A stretch of DNA of 64,000 nucleotides from Melanocharis versteri (GCA_013397845.1 VZTG01004268.1:19326-83325); one strand, 5' to 3'; positions 1 to 12,926 are shown, counted from the stretch's first letter. Notes: generated by a model from the sequence alone, not told the origin. Numbers and translations are program-made.

Positions 1-75
1 GGTCCTCTGCCACCCAGAGCCGCAGAGAGACGCTCGGGACACGGACACGCACACACGCGCGCACGCCGACTTAAG
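1..75 (+). other. HAPLN1: Probable HAPLN1 exon 1 (noncoding 5' UTR), possibly cut by the window edge
   Basis: The first 75 bases are rich in C, G and CpG and end at a good splice donor (AAG|GTGAGC at 76). HAPLN1 in other vertebrates starts with a noncoding exon separated by a very long intron from the exon with the start codon, and the next HAPLN1 exon here is 29 kb away. No in-frame start codon is needed here. The 5' limit cannot be seen because the window starts at or inside the exon. The call is an inference from position, composition and donor; it is not a sequence match. Confidence 0.55.
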
Positions 76-420
76 GTGAGCGCCAAAAACTTCCTCCCGC
101 ACTTCGCTGCCCTCCGTCTCGAACTGCTGGAGAGTCCTGGGAGCGTCTCGACTCGCAGGGAGCCCCGCGCAAGGTAAAAAAGAAAAAAAAGAAATTAATC
201 AAACTTTTGGGAAAGTTGTTCTGTTTTGGTTTTTCTTCGCTCCTTTGCTGCTCCGAGTCGGATGGGGACCCGGCAAGCAGCGCCTGTGGCATCAGCTGCG
301 GGGCTGCCTGCGCTGGAGGGATTTCTGAGCGCTCTAATTTGGCAGCTTGAGGCGGGGGGCGAGGGCGAAAGACGGATTGAAGCTGGCTGCCTTCAGTGTC
401 TTTGACTTTTGAGCGCTCTG
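1..420. promoter_or_regulatory. CpG-rich stretch at the gene start
   Basis: CpG dinucleotides are dense from the window edge to about 420 (for example acgcgcgcacgccg near 52-68), unlike the AT-rich intron beyond about 1.7 kb. This is the appearance of the downstream half of a CpG-island promoter covering exon 1 and the start of intron 1. No TATA box can be assigned, since the upstream side lies outside the window. Confidence 0.45.
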
Positions 421-3400
421 TGTTACCAGAGGAGGGATCATGTTGCAGCTGCAGAAAGACAAAAAGTCGTGTACTTCTGCTCTGTGGCTTCCTCCTATGG
501 GATTGTTCTTCTCACAGAGATTTGTCTTTTCTCTTGATTTTTTTAAAAAAATTATTTCTCCATCCATTCAGATGCTTTTAGAAGTTTTTAGGACACAGGG
601 GGAAAGAGCATGGTAGACAGAACAAACATTTCAAGGACTGGAAGCAGAATCTGCGCAAAGTACTGCCCATCCAGCCAGAAGCCAGGAGATTTTGATAAGA
701 TGTGACATGTTACGTACTGATGTCATATTTGGCTATTTATTGTCAGGGGAAGCCTGGATAACACTTGGCACAGGTTCCTGTACCATCTCCACTCACAGAG
801 AAAGTCGGGATGCCTCAGCATTTTGCAAGTGTAGCTGCACATGAGCTGGTCCAGGGCTGCGACCACCGCATCATTTTACTGCCTGTTTTCCTGGGGGTCG
901 GGGTCAAACCCACATAAAGTTGCCATTCAGAACGTGTTTTTTTCATGGCGAAACTCCTTGTGTGGTAGGTTTAGACGGCAGAGGCTGGGGAGCTTTTGTG
1001 CGTTTGAGTTAAGGAGGTTTATTGCTGTTTGTGTATAATTAGCGAGGGTTTAACTGCTGCCGGGGTCTTTCAGGGCAGAAAGCGGTGCCATATATGTTGG
1101 TGCTGGATGTCGTGTAGGTGATGCAGCGCCTTCAGGAGGCTCTGGGGGCCTGGCCATGTGCTGGAGGGAATCGTGTAGGTGATTAGCAGCGACGAGTTTG
1201 TATCAGCGGCTCCCAAGACCGTCTCAGTGCCTAGACGTGGGAGGAAGGAACCTGGAAAGTGCCCTGCTGTTCTGTCGGGAGTACGTGTGATGTGGGAGCT
1301 GGAAGCAGAGACGAAGTGAGGCCGAGTAGCTATGGATACAGACCCTCTCGAAAAACACAGCTTCTAGGGGCGGGTTGTTTTCAGCACGTGGGGAAACGCC
1401 GATGGCAATCGGCGAAATGCGAGGAAGGGAGCGGGGCTCTGCAGCTCCGTGCCAAGGTGTGCCGTGCAGGAGGCTGAGCCCTCGTGCCACGCACTGGCAG
1501 CTCTGGTTTTCTTGGGGTTTTGGGGCCCGGCGAGGCCACAAAAGCTCAGTCCTGTGGAGCGCAGCTGAGCAAAGTCGTTGCGAATGCATCACCTGAGACC
1601 CCAGCCCTCGCACACCCACCTGTGCGGGTGTCAAGGAGAAAGGGGAGAAGGAAGAACGCAGGAGGGGACAAAAAAACAAAGCCAAAAACACAAGTTTGTG
1701 ATGTTTTTCAACACTACAGTTGAAGTGGAGTGGTGGGGGAAAGATGTAGGGAGCAGCTTTTTCAAGTTAAACCCCCCCCAAAAAAGTCAGTGTAGTAATG
1801 ACTCTGCTGGTCTTCACTGAAATTTCACCAGAAGGCCGGTCTTCCTAATAAAATTCATGGATGTGTGAGCAGATTCCAATAAGAAGGAGGAGAAAAGCCC
1901 GTTTCAGGGAGAAAAAAGCCACTTTTCAGGAAGAAAAGTGTTGTCCACAGCCATGTCCCCATCAGAGGCTCACAGCACAACCCGCAGCAGAGCATCCTCT
2001 CATCACGAACCTGGAGGGTTCAGTTTCCTCCCAGTGCCAGTGAGCCTGGTTAAAACAACCCGAAATACTGAAAAAACACCAAAAAACCCAAGCAAACAGA
2101 ACCCTAGAGAAGCACAAAAGCTTCAGACAGGAGGGAGAAGAGGTTGAAAGAAAGGATGGAGGGTTTCTGTTGCATTACAGCTTGTAAAATTGGTAAGAAG
2201 AGTATTCTGCTGCAGGTCCCCAACATTTCTGATTTTTATGCTGATATGTGACTAAAAGGAATATTTTTGTCCACTATTGGTCACAGTCTGGAGCCAAAAG
2301 AACTGTCATCAATACTTAATGAAGTTGCTTAACCACCTTGCCTCTTGGTAAAAAATGTGGGTGCAACATGGACCACCCTTTAAAAGGTGTTTTGAGGTCC
2401 TCAAGTGAAGAGAGACTTTGCAATTGCTTACATTTAAATACATTAAAAGTTTTCCAATTCACTGCAAGGATTAAAGTGTGAAAACTGGAATTAATGTTTT
2501 CTGCTTTTCATTTGCTTTTTCACTGAAGCAGCGCTTAAACTATTCCTGGAAGTTGAAATATTTTGCATTTCTGTTTCATTGTAAACCTGGCAGTGTAGTT
2601 CGTTGCTTAAACTCTATGGAAATGAAAAATTTGGTGGGGAAAAAAAAAAAAGGTTATTTCCATATGACAAGCTGCTTCTGTTGCTTGTGAGGAAGTATTA
2701 GACATTCTGTCTCCGCTGGTAGGAACTGTAGCACACAGTGCCGCACTTGAAAAGGCAGCTTGTAACTTGTAGGTAACAAAATGTTCTTTGGGGTGGAAAA
2801 AAAAAAAAAAAGGAAAATAAAAAAATAAAAAGGTCTGAATATACTTAGGATTTCAATCAACGGTGTTTAAGGAGGATTAGAGGAAGCAGCTGGCTAAACA
2901 AATATTAGGTGTAGAGTGGACGCAGTGGTATAAATTAATAATGCAGCTCTTTATCTGCCGTATGAATGAGAGGTTTTGTGGAGATAAGGCGGCCCAAACA
3001 CGGTCACTGGATGCCATCTAGTGGATATTGCCGAGTCTCTTGGCAGAATTGCCTTACCTTCACAACATCTGTAACTAATTCAGGTGCAATTTAGCCGTGA
3101 GTGGTTAGTTTTATTCACGTTCACCGTCAAAAAACATAATCAGCTAGTTGTTTGTTTGAGGGTTTTTTAAATTAGATTTTTAGGGGAGGTTATCTCTGTG
3201 TTTTAAGTGCCCATTAGATCTGATAAAAATCAGTTCAGCTTTTATTTATAATTTGCTACTAACATCTATTTGCATCTAAATTTACTTTTTAAACCACTCA
3301 GTCACAAACAGCCACAACTGAACACTCAGTTTGATGTGCTGAGCTGCTAGTGCACAAGTGAGGAAATTTCTGTACAAATATTGTGTCAGGAGAAGCTGTG

Positions 3401-4900
3401 TCCAGCAGCAAGGATTTCAAAGCTCCCTCCAAAAGTAATTTTTCACATAGGACGTGCTTTTCTTAACCCCCTTTTTGTTTCGTCCTGAATATTGTGTCAA
3501 TGTTAAGCATAGATGAAGGAAATGTATTTCTGATAGCTGGTAAAAGGTCATAAACCCTTTCTTTTTTTTTCACCTGCTGTTATCTCCACCTTCCTCAGAT
3601 GTCAGACACACGCATAGCTTAAATTGTCTGTTTTTACTGGGGAAAGGAAAGCTGTTTATTTAACAATTACAAGAATTGTTTATGCAGTGGTAGGTATTCA
3701 GGTGCTGTCAGTTCTCATAGCTCTGAAAATGATCCCATCCAATGACAAGGTTTTAAGCAGGCAAACATGCATCTGGATATACTTTGTGATGGGATTTATG
3801 GTATGTGGCCAGCTCACAGGCTTCTACTTCCTAAGCTTTTTTAGAATGTCAGCATCAACACAGCTTCCACTGCAGCCACCCCCCAGGCACCCAAATGAGG
3901 TGCTGAACCCATGGTTCTGATCCTACATTTTTAAAATAAGCACCACAGTGTGTATTGGAGCAAAGAATTATTGAAATACATGGCAAAGCCAAGCTCCCTG
4001 TGCTTCACTTCCTCCTGGTTTTCATCACTGAGCAGGAAATCAAATGGCAACATCACACTCGGCAGAACAGACAGTTCCTGTGTCCTTGTGGTTCCCTCAG
4101 CTTTGAAAACACCTTTTTTTTGTTGTTTTCTTTAGATTAGGACAACAGGATGGGTGTCTCAGACGTGATCAATAGCTCTGAAAACAAACACTTAAAGCAT
4201 GCACGAAGAAGTCACGCAGCAGTAGCCTGCACTGGCTACCCTGGAATCTTTTCCCAAGACCCACATGAAACATTTCAACAGGAGGCTGTTAACACAACCA
4301 TGAGTTAATGGCTAAAGTCTGCTCTCCCATTAGTCAGGAAAAGTTTGTGAATTGAGGACTAGGAAGGTAAAATACCACAGCAGCAAATGGGCTAATTGAC
4401 TCAATCCTGTGCTTCTTAGGTGGCTCAGCTTCCCCTTCAGCCCTGCCCAGCCTGGTGCTGTGAATCACAAGGGAAAGAAACACAAACCTCATTAATGGGA
4501 GTCTTTGCAAGGCCACTGAGCCTTCCCTGGGACCAGGTTTTCCACTGGCACACAGAATCACTGCCACTTCCTGGAGCAGGGCACATCAGGGCAAAATCTG
4601 CATCATTAATGGCCTGGCACAGCAGAAAAGAAGTCATGAGGCAGAAGAATGTCCCTGGATATATGTGTCCTGCTCCAAAAAATGTCATCTTGGCATTTGC
4701 CTGGCTGCAGGAGACCATTATCTTGAGACATCTTTCCATTAAAAATATCTTCTAATTGCCTTGAACACAGGCAGCCTACAAGGAAAAATATGGGCTGTGG
4801 AGACAGGTTGGATTGGAAATACGTTTGGCAGAAATTTTAAGTGGTAAGAAACAAAAAGTTTCAAACTACTGCAGTGTGAAAAGAAGACAAAGTTAGGGAC
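76..4900 (+). other. Intron 1, first part: no gene seen
   Basis: Intron 1 starts with GTGAGC at 76. To about 1700 the DNA is still fairly GC- and CpG-rich; after that it turns AT-rich. Short poly(A) runs occur near 2640 and 2797. The small open frames here have no recognisable domains. No RNA gene, complete mobile element or long repeat was seen. Confidence 0.6.
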
Positions 4901-4965
4901 ATAGAATGATTTGGATTGGAAAGGGACTTAAAGGTCATCTAGTTCCAGCTCCTCTGCCGTGGGGT
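4901..4965 (-). mobile_element. CR1 LINE 3'-end fragment
   Basis: The stretch from tagaatgatttggattgg through the 'aaggtcatctagttcc' block to about 4965 is the reverse complement of the common avian CR1 3' end, which finishes with a 'ggtcccttccaa...' block and attctatg repeats. Only about 65 bases remain, as expected for a heavily 5'-truncated old copy. The bases after it (4966-5040) do not continue the match. Confidence 0.7.
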
Positions 4966-5975
4966 CACTTAGAGATAGCTCGAATTTGGGGTTGATAATT
5001 TTTGTTCTGTGTTTTTGCAAGTGGGTGTGTTGAAGGGTTTTTGCATGTTAATTTGCGCTGTTTGTGCCTGGTGCCTGGTAATTCAGCTGGTGCCTGAACT
5101 GTGTCAACAAGTATTAGTGAGCTGTGCCACGAGGAATACCTACACCTCCTGTGGTTAACCCTTTTTTAAGCTCAGAATTCCTTTCCTGCAGTGCTGCCTA
5201 CACAGAGGGAGAAGTGGCAGCCTGTGTGCATCTGCATTTGCGCTGCTGGTCTGTGAGAGCCTGGCCCAGGAAAACCACAGATAATCAACATTACTCACAC
5301 CAGAAACTCAGTGAAATCAATGGAAACTCGAAAAGGCCTCGGTGAATAAAACTGTTCATCTATTTGCATGCATAGCATCACTCATGCCTGATCAGGAAGC
5401 AGCTCATAAAGCTCCAAGCTGCAAATCTGTTCAGTTTTATAGATACAAGCACCTATAAGGTGATGTCAATAAAGCATTAAGCAGAACTCTGCACATTTGC
5501 AAAGAGTAGAGGAATCAAGGCCTGCACCTATGGAAGAAGTACATGATTAATGCAGGGAGAAAAAAAACTTTCATTGCTAAAATAACTTCCCAAACTCTCC
5601 AGTCGAAACTAACTACCCATCTACTCGTTAACATGCTACACTCTAATATATTTATATGGTTGCTGGTTGGTTTTGGTTATTTTTTTTCCCCATAAATATA
5701 TTTTCAGGCAAAAAAGAAAACCATCCCTGAGCCACATAAAAATAATACTGCCTAGAAATAGGAAAAGCACACTGAAAAATGTGAAAAAATCGGAGTGTTG
5801 GGCCCAGCCAAGAGACTTATAAGAACCATATCAGAGAAAAATAATGTTACAGGATGTGTGGTTGTTCTCCTACTGAAATTTCAGTGATTCACACGTGGTT
5901 CAACTACGACAGACCATGATGGTGTCACCACTTTCTGATCACGCTGCTTATGGCCTGAGGTGATTTGCTCAGCTT
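4966..5975 (+). other. Intron 1: about 1 kb with no feature seen
   Basis: AT-rich unique-looking DNA. A 12-base palindrome (ctgaaatttcag) lies near 5873. Nothing else could be assigned. Confidence 0.5.
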
Positions 5976-6060
5976 TTTTAACACCCAAGGTGCTGAACAC
6001 GCAGCAGGAAAGGTCTGGGATTTTAATTTCATGCTTAACCTGAAGGATTTATGCACACAC
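5976..6060 (+). repeat. 85-bp dispersed duplication, copy 1
   Basis: These 85 bases recur in the same orientation at 9063-9147 with a single difference (tgctgaacac here, tgctgtacac there). Both start with ttttaacacccaagg and end in a short CA run. The flanks are not alike beyond a few bases. It is not a family I recognise. Confidence 0.9.
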
Positions 6061-6954
6061 TGTTATTTTCAGAAAAGCTACGTTTCCGGATTTTCAAATA
6101 TCTGAGGCAAAATGTCAGGATTTGCTGAGTCTTTGTGACTCGTTTTTCTAATAGCTTTGGTTATAGAGATCTAAAACGTGTGCACGAAACCTGATTCAGC
6201 TTTTATCAGCAAGTCAAGGAGGCGGACAGATTTTTTGGGTTGATTTGGGCTGGGTTTTTTCAGTTGTAGCTGTATTTATTCTTTGATCGGTTTCGTTAGA
6301 GCCCATTTTCACTGGTGCACAGTAAATAAACTTGATCCTAAAGTTCTTCTCCAAGCAGAACAGTTCTGAAAGCTGTGTAAATGCAGAGACTGTGTGTCTG
6401 GTGGTGCCTGTGCTGGTGTGCCTGGTCACATTTATCACGCCGTGTCATTTTTTTGTGCTGGGGGGACTTCGTGGTCGTCTCCGTGAGCCAAGAACCAGGG
6501 AAAAGCAGCAAAGATGTCGATCTCCCAAGCGTTTTCTAGATTTTGCCCAGCTGAAGAAGCAGATAGAGAGCACAGTAGTTCAGCTGTTGCTGTTGATGCA
6601 GTCAATGGAGCCAATGAATGGGTTGCTGCTCCCAGTTTCCAGGCATTTCATCTGTTTTCCCCCACGAGCAGGCTAGGAGAAGCGTGCAGCTATTACATTT
6701 CTTTTTCCAAAGCAACCTCCACAGCTGGTTCCATCTGCATTTTAATGTAGGTTCTGCTCTGATCAAGCCAGACAATAAGAAAAAGACTTTCAGACCCAGC
6801 AGGGCATTTCCCCAGCAGGATGGCAGAACAGCAGTGGCAAGTTGAACGTCTTCATAAACAAGCTGGGGAGATGTTTTCTTGACAAAACTAGCGTGGCATG
6901 TTTTCAAAGCTGGTTAGGAAATAAATAGCTCGCTGTGACAATAGAAGCACGTTT
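6061..6954 (+). other. Intron 1: no feature seen
   Basis: The open frame at 6332-6676 (114 codons) has no recognisable domain and low-complexity composition. No splice-site pair or homology supports an exon. Confidence 0.45.
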
Positions 6955-7060
6955 CAAATGGGGTTTTGCCAGGGCTAGTCAGCATTGGTGCTCTTCAGGG
7001 TTTTCATTGGTGACTTGGACAAGGGAACAGAAAATACGTGAAAGTTTTTAGAAATTGCAA
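6955..7060 (+). mobile_element. Degenerate CR1/L3-type reverse transcriptase fragment
   Basis: The string 'ggtgctcttcagggttttc' followed by 'attggtgacttggacaagg' resembles the reverse-transcriptase stretch that in CR1/L3 elements encodes a 'VLFNIFINDLD' type motif just before the second catalytic block. The frame is broken and the match is short, so this is a tentative relic. No intact protein can be read. Confidence 0.35.
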
Positions 7061-9062
7061 AGCAGGAAGAGACCGAGTTATTTTTCCTTCGAAGTTTAAA
7101 TGGTTTTGACTGACTGGAGAAATAAAAAAAAAAAAGGGAAAATAATGTTTTCACAAAACAGAAAGTGGTAAACTGAGACACCAACAGAACAACCTGCAAA
7201 GACACTTTGCCATCTAAACAAGCAGATCTATATCTCACAAAATCTAAAGAGGAAAATGAGAGTTCACACTTTGTGGCCCAAATCATAACTCTATTCTTGA
7301 ACAAGGTAACTCAAATACAAGATCTTTGCAGAAACGGTTCAGCCCAATCCGACTTCAAAACTCATTTGGGTGCACAAAACTTGAAAATTATTTCTTTTCA
7401 ATCACGTTCTGCAAATCTGAGACAGAACAGGCATTCTCACTTGTGGACGTTGCTGTGTTGAGTGATCCATTTTACATACCAAGCTGATAGAAACTCCAGA
7501 TTTACTGTTTTTCAAGACATATCAAGCAGCAAAAATTATGAAGAGAATTATGAGATAATGTCCCTTAAATAGGACTTTCCCAAGGAATAATGGTTGTCTA
7601 TAAAAAGTTAAACTACCACACGTAGGGAAAACTCTGTAAGTGTCAAGACAAAACACAGACAAAACAAATGTCCAGACCAGGAGACACAGATCCTGTCAAG
7701 CCATATTTCAAGAGTGACTTATATTTGCTGCATCTGATGATTGGTAGAGATTCTGTTCTTTTATCTGAGGGATGTTGGTTGATTTCTGCATCATTACTGA
7801 ATTGTTGCAATTTGCTTGTTTGGACTTCAGCCTTTTCCTGACATTGTACTGGTGAAATATGGCTTTACTTCCAGCTGATTATGGATTTCAGCAAATCTAT
7901 ATTTATTTCTGTGGCTTGCAGCGTGCAAAATAATCATGTCAGACAACAACCCTCCTTCCACACGCAATGATATCCATCAACTCTTCATTATTATACCCCC
8001 AAAAACTGCCATGAAATGATGATTGACGAGTTTTATGCTTAAATATATGCATATATTAGTAGCAACTTTCCAGTTTATATTGAATTTATCACATAAAATA
8101 AAACAAAATCTTGTGGTTGTAAGTGTAGAAATGGTGACCACATGGTGGAGGGCAAGAGCTCACCCTGAAAAATATCTAAAGAGAGGGAGGTGGAGGTTTC
8201 TAATGTGGAACCACACCATCTTTGAGTTCCTTTGACACCAAATAGCCAATCTGACATATTTTTTATGTGGTGCTTGAATATTCCCTAAACTGACCCAAAG
8301 TCATCAGAAATCCAGGATCTTGACTCAATATATTGTGGCTTTCTGTTTGTGCCACCTATGAGGAATGGCTCTTTTGCCCATTATCAGGGAAATTTATAGA
8401 TGGAAATTTGTTAACTGGAGGAAAACCAGAAGAAGAAATCCTCTTCTTTCGCAATTAAATTTTTGCAAGTACAGCTAAAATATGCAAATAAAAATGAGCA
8501 AAAGGACAAATTAAATACTCTCCTAGTCAGCAGCCATAACTTTTTATTCCCATGTTTTTAGGATGCATTTTGTCATGAAAAAAGGCAATTCTGATTCTCT
8601 GCAGGTGCCTAAGTTCTTCCCAGACCTCAGTAAGGACAAGAGAACACACAGGAAATACAAGTGGGTTTGCCTCAAGGAAAATTTGGTTCATATTCCTCTG
8701 TCATGGAACCTTAAATATGGCAGACGGCCTAGAAAGCGTAAAACAAAAAAATTCTCATAACATTTTGTGGGTTTGTTTTATTAGGTCATCAGTTTTGAAG
8801 CCACAATATCAGATAAGTGCCTTGACTCCCAGTAGGAAAAGTCTCTTGGCCTTTGTGCTTGCCACGGAAAGCTTGAATTTACAAACTGCAGGAGTAAACT
8901 GGGGAGAAAGAATAAAGAACAGAAAAGGAGAAGATATTACAAAATCATGCCAAAGCTCCGGTTTTAGCAGCATTTTCTAGAGCCTTTCAAGGAAAAAGGA
9001 AGAAGGGTAAAAATAGTGGGGAAAAGCAAAATGTACCAAAATTGTGGTATTGCTCTTCCTTG
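7061..9062 (+). other. Intron 1: about 2 kb AT-rich, no feature seen
   Basis: Short open frames only. No tRNA, domain or clear repeat was recognised. Confidence 0.5.
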
Positions 9063-9147
9063 TTTTAACACCCAAGGTGCTGTACACGCAGCAGGAAAGG
9101 TCTGGGATTTTAATTTCATGCTTAACCTGAAGGATTTATGCACACAC
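9063..9147 (+). repeat. 85-bp dispersed duplication, copy 2
   Basis: This is the second copy of the segment at 5976-6060, 84 of 85 bases identical, same strand, 3,087 bases downstream. The copy ends in cacacac and then runs into unrelated sequence. Confidence 0.9.
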
Positions 9148-10492
9148 AAAGACAAGAACAGAGGGGTGTGAGGAGGAAGCTCAGCTTTTTTGTGCATGGC
9201 AGGCACTGCTGTAAAATGCTGAAAAATCATCTTAGAACTGTGTTTTCCTGAAAGCAGAGAAGGAAGGAAAGCAGGGCAGCACACAGAAAACACGAGGCTC
9301 GTTTACACTGCTTCCCAATTGAGCCTTCCATTTCCTATCATCCAGCCCTTAATTGCTCCTGGCTTTGACCTTTAAGGCAATCCTCCAGCTCTGAGCTGAT
9401 CAGCTCCTCCAGGCTGGCTGGGGAAGCTGCGGGCGCTTCGTCCTTGATTCAGCGCTGGGAAAGCCTTTTTGCAGTGCTGTGTTTCATCCCAAAACGACCT
9501 GGGATGTATTCCCAGGAGAGCTCTGCTCGGGCAGCGAGGGATGAGCCAACACGCTCGCCCGTGATGCTGACCTCTGCTTTCCTCCTTCTGACATAAAACC
9601 ACAGCAGAGGAGAGCCAGAGGTCCACGGGCAGAGAGCAGCCCATTATGAGTAAGTGCTTGCTGCATCCTCCTGATTCAGTTCATCATTCCCCTGCTGCAG
9701 GAATTCTGGGGTGGCTGCAAGCCAGGCAGCTTTATTGAAAAGCTGGATCCCAGCACCTCGCTGCTTGCACCTCGCTGTCACTCAGGGCAATAAATTCCCA
9801 GTGCAGAATGGAGGGCCCACGCAGGACTTGCAGGGAGTCATTACTGCCATCCTAACTCCTCGCTGCTCCAAGGAAAGACCTTGCTGTGCCAGCAGAGAAC
9901 GCAGCACAGCATCAGTTTGAGATTCAGGCACCTGGAAACAGATATTAATAGTTACCTTTTAATTGTGTGTTGCTTTTAATACGAGAGAGAGGGTTGCTGA
10001 GCACTTAGGACGTTTTGCTGTGGGGATATTTTACTGCTGCTGGCGAAGCCTTGTTTCAGTCCCCTGCTCAGACTGAAATCCCTCCATGACTTTGAATAAG
10101 TTGGAGGCTCTTAAATCCTACATCCCTCCACCCACCCAAATGAGATGATAGAACTTCCTCTGTTCACAGGGGTGGTGTGAAGACGCAGGTATTCATGCAG
10201 GCAACCTCAGCAGTTTGTCTGGTGGTGGCACAGAGTCACCTATAAAATGTGGCTGTGCAGCCAGCTCGGTCAAGCAAGGCTGATTTTTGCTTCTGTCTCA
10301 GGGCCATATTTATTCCTCCTGGTGAGAAATAAATACATTGGCAGTTTCATGCGAGCCAGTCTGATTCTGGACATCCCCAATGGCTTTGGGAGGGATGATA
10401 ATGAAGGAATCCAGAGGAGCTGCATGGAAAGTACATCATCTTCTACAGTAAAGAAAAGTACATCATCAATCTCTGCTTAGTTGGTACCATAT
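9148..10492 (+). other. Intron 1: no feature seen
   Basis: The part from 9360 to 9900 is somewhat richer in GC. Open frames there (for example 9372-9644 on the minus strand) have no recognisable domain. A short motif aaagtacatcatc occurs twice near 10429 and 10455. Confidence 0.45.
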
Positions 10493-10552
10493 CACTTTTT
10501 TTTATACAAACTCACTTTTTCTTATACAAACTCACTTTTTCTTATACAAACT
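10493..10552 (+). repeat. Tandem repeat, three 20-bp units
   Basis: Three consecutive 20-base units (cactttttcttatacaaact). Units two and three are identical, and the first differs by one T for C. The array ends at cgtgtttcc. Confidence 0.9.
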
Positions 10553-10806
10553 CGTGTTTCCAGCAGGATTTGTGAGATTTGTCGAGACACTGAAACACAG
10601 CCACTGACCCCAAAGCAGCAATTCCTTTAGAAGCTGGAGCAGTTCTCTGCACTCCTATGGATTTGGGCTACCATCTTCTGTACTACTTCAAATAGCCATT
10701 ATTCCAAATACAGGAGAGATGTCTGAATGTTACAGGCTAAATGAAAGTGAATGGGAGTGGAATAAAAGGATCTAGACTGCCTGAGAGTACTGGGAATCCT
10801 TTAGGT

Positions 10807-10983
10807 AAAAAAAAAACAAAACACAAAAACAAAAACAAAACCAAAACCAAAACCAAAACCAAAAAAACAAACAAAACCAATCGAAAATCAAAACAAACAA
10901 ACAAAACAAACAAAACAAACAAACAAAAAAACCCCAAAAATCCAAAACCAAACCAAAACAAAAAAACACACACAAAAACCCCC
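10807..10983 (+). repeat. A/C-only low-complexity tract
   Basis: Nearly all bases are A or C, built from aaacc, aaac and aaaaaacc units. The complementary strand is therefore G/T only. Open frames spanning it (lysine-, asparagine- and threonine-rich on +, phenylalanine-rich on -) are artefacts of composition. Confidence 0.9.
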
Positions 10984-11138
10984 CATACTCATCTGGCCCA
11001 GAAACTTTCCAACTTACTTCTAGGAAAAAATACAACAAATTATGCAGGGAAGATGTGGAAACAACAACAAAGCCTACATGAAATGCATATAGTCTGCCAC
11101 TTACAAATGACAAAATTTTGTGGTCAAAATTAAATCTA

Positions 11139-11161
11139 AATATATATATATATATATATTA
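11139..11161. repeat. (TA)n microsatellite
   Basis: About eleven TA dinucleotides followed by more AT-rich sequence. Confidence 0.85.
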
Positions 11162-12891
11162 TAGAAATTATATATGGAAATTAATGCATCTTTTTGAATG
11201 CAAGAAAGCCTGCATTATTCACTGTGTTTAAGATCTGTTGTATGCGAACACTGTTCACTTACTTTACCAAGATACTAATGTCTACACGAGTAAAAGGAAA
11301 ATAAAAATCTGGTCAAAATGCCTTGAGCAATGAGGTTATTGTTCTTTCTGTAGAAGACAAAAAAAGGCAGCTCTGGCTCAAGCTTTGTTGAAAATAGTCG
11401 TGCAGCTTTCCACTATTTACTTTTCTAAAGGTTAATACAGCAGCCTGAAAAGTCTGGAGTAATTACAGTGAGGGCCGTATATGCTAATGCCTTCTGACTC
11501 ACTGGCTCGGAGGCCAATAATATTTCTTCTGATTTTCTGGCTTCATTTTCCTGTTAAAGTATGGACAGCCTCTGAAATAACCAATTTATAGATTCGTAGA
11601 CATGGTGGGAAAGATTTTAGGTGCTTTTATTCAAAGCAGATAAAATTATTTCCTGTGTTGGCCTCCTGCTCTGCTGATCTTTCTGTAGGTATGTGCTTGA
11701 TAAAAGATGTCACAAAGTAAATTTCACCTTTTTTTATTGCATGAGAAGACACCATGGATTTTAGGTAATTTGGGGTTTTCCAGATTTTAGAGAGGACATT
11801 TCTGACCTTGGGGTTTCTGTAAAGCCAACATGAACTTGGACATACAGCTGGAAAATATATTCCCCATGAAGGCATTAATTGTGTTGTATTTAAGCAGCAA
11901 TTGCTACACTCCTGACATTATATTTTCGGGTTTTGAAACAAATAGGAGCCGTGGGACTCTCTGAGAAGTGGCAGAACACTGGAATTTCCTCCAGCAGCCT
12001 TGCCATAACTCGCCTTCAGAAGGCTTTCTTCAGAACCATCAAAATAATGAGTAGTTCATGCAATTTGCTTTTCATCCCTACATCTTAAATGCCAAAGGAG
12101 AGATGGCAACTAGCATCAAGTCATTTAAGTGGACATGAAGTTGATATTATACTTTTTTTTTTTTTTAATTTTTTTAAAATTCAAATTCATATTCTGGAAC
12201 ACATCCAGCAGTTTAAATTGAAGACAAATCTCGTGAATTCTTCCTGTACGCATCCACAGTGCAGAGATTTCTAAATATACATGTATTATATTATATATAC
12301 AGACTCGATTTTCTGTGCCTGTGCCATGGTTGTCCTGTGCACTGCTCTGGGATGCTGCACAGAGCCACCACGAGGAGCAGACCAGCCAGGAACACTTGGC
12401 CAGAAAGCGTTTTCAGGTCAGGATATTCCCTCAGCTGCCTTGCAACTGCAGAAAACGTTTCTTGAATTTACAGCAGCGGATGCCCCTTGTGAAATTAATA
12501 ACTTTGCTTCGGTGACCAGGAAGTGTAGACAGTGTTGTTTAACCTCTCCTTTTGCCTGCTGAAAACCAAACAATATTTATCTTTGACAGCACCCACTGGT
12601 CTGTTTTGCCCGTGCTAGAAAATTAAGTCGCTTTTCCATTTTTTTCTGATGGCCAGCAAAAGGAAAACCGGGTCTTCACAGCTTTATCCTTTTAAAAAAT
12701 TAAAACCCAGAGCTCTCAAATATCTTTGCATGCTTCAGGAATATTTTCATTAGTTTGGAGTGGTTTTTTGTTGGGGTTTTTCAGTTTTGGTTTGTGGTTT
12801 TCTGGCTGATTTGTTTTCATAGATTTTGGGCTTTTTTCAGTTTCTTCAGGTTTCATGGGTTTTCCAGGTTTCAGCATTATCCCAGGTGTTT
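11162..12891 (+). other. Intron 1: no gene seen; possible conserved noncoding sequence near 11390-11570
   Basis: The segment 11390-11570 has the balanced composition and homeodomain- and AP-1-like words (taattaca and tgactcac type) seen in many conserved vertebrate noncoding elements. This is only an impression from composition; no alignment could be made. Confidence 0.2.
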
Positions 12892-12926
12892 TAGGACATC
12901 TAGAGGAACCATTTCTAGATGTCCTA
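12892..12926. other. Perfect 13-bp inverted repeat (hairpin, 9-base loop)
   Basis: Arms 12892-12904 (taggacatctaga) and 12914-12926 (tctagatgtccta) are perfect complements around the loop ggaaccatt. G-U pairs could extend the stem a little at both ends. It is too short for a typical microRNA precursor. Confidence 0.85.
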
